A stretch of DNA of 5,836 nucleotides from JBELMB01 sp042088665 (lineage in GTDB: Bacteria > Pseudomonadota > Alphaproteobacteria > Rhodobacterales > Rhodobacteraceae). Under the pieces are notes generated by a model that did no database searches, was not told where the DNA came from, and saw only the letters and a list, made by a program, of their open reading frames with translations. This document shows positions 4,024-5,836 of this stretch, one piece after another. Location of the stretch: NCBI GenBank assembly GCA_042088665.1, contig JBELMB010000269.1, positions 1 to 5,836 of the forward strand. The letters run 5' to 3'. Both the position numbers and the translations under genes were made by a program. Numbering within the stretch: position 1 is the stretch's first letter; each line of letters opens with the position of its first letter.

Positions 4024-5103
4024 ATGGGGCCGGATCTGATCGAGGAAATCGCACGGGCGCGGGGGGATCTGCGCATGGGCGTGCCGGTTTTGCTGTACGA
4101 TTCAGAGGGCGGTTGCGTGCTGGCGGCGGCGGCCGAGACGCTGAGCGAAGCGCGGTTCGACGGTATGCGGGCGTTGGGGGATGTGGTGCTGGCGCTGACC
4201 GCACGGCGGGCCGAGACGCTGAAGGCGCGGGCCTATGACGGCGATCTCGTGCGGGTGGCGGTGCCCGGGGATGCGGGACTTGGCTGGGTGCAAGGGCTGG
4301 CGGATCCGGCGGAGGATCTGGCGCAACCCATGAAGGGCCCCCTGCGGGAGATGCGCGGAGGCGCGGCCACGGGGCACCGTCTGGCGCTGCAACTGTGCAA
4401 GGCGGCGCGTCTGCTGCCCGCGGCGCTGGTCGTACCGGTGGATGGCGCGGCGCATGCGCTGGCCGGGCTGGCGCGACTGGATGTGCAGGCGGTGGCGCCG
4501 GTCTTGCTGGCGGAGCCGCAGCTGGCATCGGTGGTCAGCGCCCGTGTGCCGCTGCGCGCCGCCTCGAACGCGCGGCTGCACATCTATCGTCCCGAGGATG
4601 GGTCCGAAGAGCACTACGCCATCGAGATCGGTCGCCCGGATCGCGCGCAACCGGTTCTGGCGCGCCTGCATTCTGCCTGTTTCACCGGGGATCTTCTGGG
4701 GTCGCTGAAGTGCGACTGCGGTCCTCAGCTGAATGCGGCGCTGGCGCAGATGGGGGCAGAAGGGCAGGGGGTGTTGCTGTACCTGCAACAGGAAGGTCGG
4801 GGGATCGGGCTGGCCAACAAGATGCGGGCCTACGCGCTGCAGGACCAGGGCTTTGACACGGTCGAAGCCAACCACCGGCTTGGGTTCGAAGACGATGAAC
4901 GGGATTTCCGCCTCGGGGCGCAGATGCTCAAGGCGCTGGGGTTTGACGCGGTGCGGTTGATGACGAACAACCCTGCGAAGCTGGCGATGATGGCGGATTG
5001 CGGCATCGAGGTGACCGAACGCGTGCCTCTGCGGGTCGGTGAGACCGCGGAGAACGCGCGCTACCTGGCTGTGAAAGCAGAGAAATCAGGGCACCTGTTC
5101 TAA
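4024..5103 (+). CDS. ribA: GTP cyclohydrolase II with degenerate DHBP-synthase-like N-terminal domain
   Basis: A 359-residue enzyme that opens GTP to 2,5-diamino-6-ribosylamino-pyrimidinone phosphate, formate and pyrophosphate, the first step of riboflavin synthesis in the cytoplasm. The catalytic C-terminal part (about 184-359) has zinc ligands Cys219, Cys230 and Cys232 (SACFTGD ... SLKCDCGPQL), the active-site block LYLQQEGRGIGLANKMRAYALQD split across 253-274, DTVEANHRLGF (278-288) and MTNNPAKL (313-320). The N-terminal 170 residues resemble the RibB half of RibBA enzymes (DLRMGVPVLLYD) but lack its acidic DxxDRExE-type catalytic motif, so that activity should be absent. This arrangement is common in alphaproteobacteria, and a separate ribB is expected elsewhere. 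ATG 4024 is chosen for the AGGTGG site at 4013-4018; a GTG at 4015 overlaps that site. The gene diverges from the response regulator and is followed by the palindromic repeat. Confidence 0.95.
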   Translation: MGPDLIEEIARARGDLRMGVPVLLYDSEGGCVLAAAAETLSEARFDGMRALGDVVLALTARRAETLKARAYDGDLVRVAVPGDAGLGWVQGLADPAEDLAQPMKGPLREMRGGAATGHRLALQLCKAARLLPAALVVPVDGAAHALAGLARLDVQAVAPVLLAEPQLASVVSARVPLRAASNARLHIYRPEDGSEEHYAIEIGRPDRAQPVLARLHSACFTGDLLGSLKCDCGPQLNAALAQMGAEGQGVLLYLQQEGRGIGLANKMRAYALQDQGFDTVEANHRLGFEDDERDFRLGAQMLKALGFDAVRLMTNNPAKLAMMADCGIEVTERVPLRVGETAENARYLAVKAEKSGHLF

Positions 5104-5116
5104 GCGGGGACGCGGG

Positions 5117-5140
5117 GGCGCGGGGTCAACCCCGCGCTAC
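5117..5140 (+). repeat. Palindromic intergenic repeat, copy 2 (after ribA)
   Basis: An exact copy of the 24 bases at 976-999: GCGCGGGG (5118-5125), loop TCAA, CCCCGCGC (5130-5137), then TAC. It starts 14 bases after the ribA stop, in the same orientation as copy 1. Here no T-tract terminator follows, so this hairpin may be the only structured element at the ribA 3' end, and read-through into the transpeptidase-like gene is possible. Confidence 0.85.
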
Positions 5141-5207
5141 GCCGGGCGCAAGCTCTGGCAAAAGGTCGGGTCCCCGTCAGAGGGGCGCGCGGAAGGGGGA
5201 AGAACGC

Positions 5208-5750
5208 ATGTCCGTCGACAGCATGGTACTGACCCGTAAGGGGCTGCGGTTCGCGGGGCGGCACTGGCCCTGCGTTGCGGGGCGCGGTGGCATCACCGGG
5301 CGCAAGCGGGAGGGCGACGGCGCGACGCCCGTTGGCACCCATCGCATCACCGGCATGCTCTACCGGCCCGACCGCATCGCGCGTCCCACGGACTGGGCGC
5401 TGCCGATCCGGCCCGGTGACCTGTGGTCTGACGACCCGGGGCACGAGGATTACAACCTCATGGTTGCAGCGCCTTACCCTCATAGCCACGAGCGCCTGCG
5501 CCGGGGCGATCCCTTGTACGACCTGGTGATCCTGACGGATTGGAACTGGCCCTACCCGGTGCGAGGACATGGGTCCGCGATTTTCCTGCACCGCTGGCGA
5601 CGGCGCTGTTTTCCGACCGAGGGCTGCCTTGCCTTTGACCCGGCCGATCTTTTGGCGATTGCGCAGCGCATATCATTCGGGACGCGATTGGTCGTGCCGG
5701 CCAATTTGACCCGGTCCGTGTCCCGACCCGCCTCAGCGAGGAAAGTTTGA
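5208..5750 (+). CDS. Small L,D-transpeptidase (YkuD-like) family protein, no signal peptide
   Basis: A 180-residue protein. The C-terminal half carries the L,D-transpeptidase signature: RGHGSAIFLHRW (119-130) followed by FPTEGCLAF (135-143), with His128 and Cys140 as the likely catalytic pair. The N-terminal half has the typical substrate-channel features GRGGITGRKREGDGATPVGTHRI (25-47). In this fold the Cys forms an acyl intermediate with the peptidoglycan stem peptide and makes 3-3 cross-links, attaches proteins, or acts as a carboxypeptidase. The protein has no signal peptide or membrane segment, which is odd for a wall enzyme, and its C-terminus is basic and Ser/Arg-rich. It may be exported by another route or act on a cytoplasmic substrate. 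The start at 5208 is supported by GGAAGGGGG (5191-5199); a second ATG lies at 5223. It lies 104 bases after ribA, possibly co-transcribed. Confidence 0.85.
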   Translation: MSVDSMVLTRKGLRFAGRHWPCVAGRGGITGRKREGDGATPVGTHRITGMLYRPDRIARPTDWALPIRPGDLWSDDPGHEDYNLMVAAPYPHSHERLRRGDPLYDLVILTDWNWPYPVRGHGSAIFLHRWRRRCFPTEGCLAFDPADLLAIAQRISFGTRLVVPANLTRSVSRPASARKV

Positions 5751-5799
5751 CCGATTGGAACGAATTTCCCAGTGGTCTGCATAAATTGCAGGCAACGGC

Positions 5800-5828
5800 T
5801 TGCATGACTTGCGTCTGCACGCTTTAGT
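5800..5828 (+). promoter_or_regulatory. Sigma-70-like promoter at the right edge
   Basis: TTGCAT (5800-5805), a 17-base spacer, then TTTAGT (5823-5828) resembles a housekeeping promoter reading rightward. No gene begins before the edge, so the target would lie outside the window. Both boxes are only partial matches. Confidence 0.3.
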
Positions 5829-5836
5829 CTACTCCC

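Noticed and set aside
3869..4528. N-terminal extension of the response regulator on the minus strand
   Set aside because: It is Pro/Ala/Arg-rich shadow of ribA; the receiver domain starts normally at 3868 with a good ribosome binding site.
5100..5591. Minus-strand frame of 163 codons opposite the transpeptidase-like gene
   Set aside because: It is antisense to a gene with a clear catalytic motif and shows no domain of its own.

Overview
The window looks like a chromosomal segment from an alphaproteobacterium, most likely Rhodobacteraceae (Roseobacter/Rhodobacter type). The grounds are high GC, the alphaproteobacterial style of PNPase, of the response regulator and of a RibA carrying a degenerate N-terminal domain, plus an FNR-type box. 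It is accessory-light: five complete protein genes and one gene cut by the left edge, with no mobile element, CRISPR array, tRNA or rRNA.

Left part (1-2116, all + strand). The window opens inside pnp, giving the second RNase PH-like domain, KH and S1 domains of polynucleotide phosphorylase. pnp ends with a palindromic repeat and then a strong intrinsic terminator. Next comes a two-gene unit: a small exported PepSY-like protein with a very acidic C-terminal tail, and a small membrane-anchored LuxR-type HTH regulator. A periplasmic protein beside a membrane-tethered DNA-binding protein suggests, but does not prove, a signalling pair.

Middle (2117-3181). A 472-base gene-free tract between convergent genes holds a terminator-like hairpin and an array of about seven and a half 17-bp direct repeats. 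A VOC (glyoxalase-fold) gene follows on the minus strand. Upstream of it is a perfect minus-strand intrinsic terminator, a run of ten N (assembly gap) and, just outside the gap, an FNR-type box with a nested dyad. The terminator and the FNR box face the same way about 80 nt apart with no gene between them, which suggests a short FNR-controlled RNA on the minus strand.

Right part (3182-5836). An OmpR/PhoB-type response regulator with no neighbouring kinase (minus strand) diverges from ribA (GTP cyclohydrolase II, riboflavin synthesis). They share a 155-bp intergenic region with three TGTAAC-type elements. ribA is followed by a second exact copy of the 24-bp palindromic repeat seen after pnp, then by a small L,D-transpeptidase-like gene with no signal peptide. 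A promoter-like sequence at the right edge probably serves a gene outside the window.

The most promising leads are the putative FNR-driven small RNA at about 2990-3073, the PepSY/membrane-HTH pair, the 17-bp tandem array and the duplicated 3'-end palindrome.
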